DNA of 9,276 bases from Flavobacteriaceae bacterium (GTDB lineage Bacteria > Bacteroidota > Bacteroidia > Flavobacteriales > Weeksellaceae). Made by a program: the position numbers and the translations under genes. The number at the start of each line of letters is the position of its first letter. Position 1 is the first letter of the stretch. The notes beneath the pieces are model-generated. The model was not told the DNA's origin, ran no database searches, and saw only the letters and a list, made by a program, of their open reading frames with translations. Where the stretch lies: contig JAITOO010000093.1 of the NCBI GenBank assembly GCA_031289875.1, positions 1-9,276 on the forward strand, given 5' to 3'. This document shows, piece after piece, positions 8,101-9,276 of this stretch.

Positions 8101-8727
8101 TCTATCCAAAAATGTTTTTAATGGTTGAATGTCGTTATGATTTAAATCCCATTTATCATCTTTATAATTTCTATTTCTTTCTTTACAATTTTCTTTATCT
8201 TTATCAGGACTTGAAATTGATAAATAAGTATAAATTTTGGATTTTTTTGCAGGAATGGTATAGGTTGCGTTTTTCTTTTTAACACAATCTTCAAAACTTT
8301 GCCAACAATCTAAGATGTCTGTTTTTGTTGCGATATTTTCCAATAAAGTTTCTAATTCGCCGGTGTTTTTATTGTTTGGAAAAAGGAAACTATCCATATT
8401 TTTTTTAATTTCTTCGAAAACATTTTCCAAATTTTGTTTTGAACTTTGGAAGTCATCATCTGCATCGAAAATTGCGAGGACTTTTGAAGGATTGAACTTA
8501 TTTATATCCTGTTTTAAATCAGTTATTTTATTTGGGTCAAAATATTTTCCTTTATTTTGTCTAATTACTATTTCGTTGTTATTAAGTTTTAAACTTATTT
8601 CAATAGTGGAATCTTTAATTTTATCATTATTTTCATAATTAAAATGAAACCCGATAAAATCCCTTAAAAAGACCAAATCGGCGACACCTTCTACAAGTAT
8701 GAAAATTTTCTTATCCACGATATTCAA
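8089..8727 (-). CDS. TOPRIM-like protein (DUF3226-like), partner of adjacent AAA ATPase
   Basis: This is a predicted soluble protein of up to 212 aa. The N-terminus KKIFILVEGVADLVFL has the TOPRIM glutamate motif (E13 in LVEG, then D17), and FDADDD at 87-92 supplies the DxD pair (D88, D90), the metal-binding signature of TOPRIM nucleases and topoisomerases. FLFPNNKNTGELETLLENI (114-132) and KKSKIYTYLSI (161-171) resemble DUF3226 as I remember it; no profile search was possible. The C-terminal third is rich in Lys, Asp and Asn. There is no in-frame ATG near the start: choices are TTG at 8727 (17-nt overlap with the ATPase gene) or GTG at 8718 (8-nt overlap, starting just before DKKIFILVEG, perhaps better). 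The overlap suggests joint translation and a working pair. A nuclease role is inferred. Composition is far more AT-rich than in nuo genes (9 G/C of 60 in 8581-8640). Confidence 0.75.
   Translation of the reverse strand: MNIVDKKIFILVEGVADLVFLRDFIGFHFNYENNDKIKDSTIEISLKLNNNEIVIRQNKGKYFDPNKITDLKQDINKFNPSKVLAIFDADDDFQSSKQNLENVFEEIKKNMDSFLFPNNKNTGELETLLENIATKTDILDCWQSFEDCVKKKNATYTIPAKKSKIYTYLSISSPDKDKENCKERNRNYKDDKWDLNHNDIQPLKTFLDRYLI
8711..8727 (-). promoter_or_regulatory. ATPase/TOPRIM gene overlap with non-ATG start
   Basis: The ATPase stop (TAA, 8713-8711) lies inside the start region of the TOPRIM-like gene. Reading upstream in the TOPRIM frame, a TAG stop is met at 8739-8737 with no ATG in between, so the start must be TTG at 8727, GTG at 8718, or a rarer codon. 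Translation of the second gene therefore probably depends on ribosomes finishing the first, which would keep the two proteins in proportion. Confidence 0.5.
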
Positions 8728-9276
8728 AATCCGTATCTAAATTTTTAGCAAAATAAGTATATGTTTTAACTACACTATCCTCTTCCTGCATGGAAATGAC
8801 CCTTGCATTATCGGCAATTTCTATTTTATTTGCGATTTCTATAAAACTATTTAAACATTCACGGGAATGTGTTGTTGCAAAAAGTTGGACATCCATTTCT
8901 TGGCATATTTTGATGATGGACAGCCAAAAATCTTTCTGGCGGCTGTGATGTATGCCGGTCTCTATCTCGTCTATCATTATGCGCTTCCCTTTCAGGGAAA
9001 GGGTTTTTAAAGCAATGTAAAAAATTCTTTTGAAACCGTCCCCTAAATAATTTACGGGAACAAATTCGTCTTTGTTTTCAAAACTTAATAAAAATACGTT
9101 TTCCAAATCGTCAAAATTTTGACGAAGTTCTACATCTGTTATTTTTTTGTCAATAACCTGTAAAGTTCTGATTAGGTTTTCTTTGTCAGATTTGGTTTTT
9201 AAGTTGTTATATAACTTGTAAATATCTTCTTCGTAAACAGAATTGAAAGCAATGAATGGAATATTTAATTCTGACT
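8711..9276 (-). CDS. AAA/ABC-type ATPase, OLD/AAA_15-like (5'-partial, C-terminal part only)
   Basis: The reading frame is open from the right edge to TAA at 8711, giving 187 visible residues; the N-terminus with the Walker A motif is outside the window. A TTG near 9106 is internal, not the start, since the frame continues upstream. An ABC-signature-like LGDGFKR lies at visible residues 77-83, followed by Walker B RIMIDEIETGIHH (98-110; D102, catalytic E103) and an H-motif ATTHS (133-137). This order is that of OLD, AAA_15 and AAA_21 ATPases (SMC/Rad50-like). Unlike full OLD proteins the chain ends about 50 residues after the His motif, so it has no fused TOPRIM; that domain is the next, overlapping gene. 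ATP-driven sensing or nuclease control is inferred from such pairs. It is AT-rich overall (18 G/C of 60 in 9121-9180), although the Walker B region is closer to average. Confidence 0.85.
   Translation of the reverse strand, partial: SELNIPFIAFNSVYEEDIYKLYNNLKTKSDKENLIRTLQVIDKKITDVELRQNFDDLENVFLLSFENKDEFVPVNYLGDGFKRIFYIALKTLSLKGKRIMIDEIETGIHHSRQKDFWLSIIKICQEMDVQLFATTHSRECLNSFIEIANKIEIADNARVISMQEEDSVVKTYTYFAKNLDTDFEYRG

Noticed and set aside
8315..8638. 107-codon plus-strand open frame rich in Ser, Phe and Leu
   Set aside because: It is antisense to the TOPRIM-like gene in AT-rich sequence. Its hydrophobic look is what the complement of Lys/Glu/Asp codons gives; there is no other support for a toxin-like gene.
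9104..9106. Start of the ATPase at a TTG
   Set aside because: The reading frame continues without a stop to the window edge, and the ATPase needs an N-terminal Walker A part, so the TTG is internal.

Overview
The window is most of a bacterial NADH:quinone oxidoreductase (respiratory complex I) operon, entirely on the minus strand. In transcription order it reads nuoF, nuoG, nuoH, nuoI, nuoJ, nuoK, nuoL, nuoM; nuoM runs off the left edge. The junctions are tight: 3 nt between nuoG and nuoH, a one-base TAATG overlap between nuoI and nuoJ, and 3 nt between nuoK and nuoL. This points to one transcript. No terminator or convincing promoter is visible.

The organism is most likely a member of Bacteroidota, probably Flavobacteriia or a relative. 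Leaders before the start codons are A/T-rich and lack a clear Shine-Dalgarno, stop codons are mostly TAA, and NuoG is a short form (330 aa) without the large molybdopterin-oxidoreductase-like domain of the E. coli protein. I recall this short NuoG as typical of flavobacterial operons. The genus cannot be read from the sequence.

The right-hand 1.2 kb (8089-9276) is different. Where nuoE would normally precede nuoF, there are two overlapping genes on the same strand: the C-terminal part of an AAA/ABC-type ATPase (OLD/AAA_15/AAA_21-like, open at the right edge) and a small TOPRIM-like protein resembling DUF3226. They are much more AT-rich (15-30% GC in most lines sampled) than the nuo genes (about 53-60% in lines sampled). 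An ATPase paired with a separate TOPRIM protein recalls split OLD-type and PARIS-like anti-phage systems. The pair looks like an accessory, possibly defensive, cassette lying in or at the edge of the nuo operon, 24 nt from the nuoF start.

How the genes work together: NuoF (FMN, NADH site) and NuoG carry electrons from NADH through their Fe-S clusters, NuoI passes them towards the quinone site formed with NuoH, and NuoH/J/K/L/M are membrane subunits that couple this to ion pumping. NuoA-D, NuoE and NuoN are not in the window.
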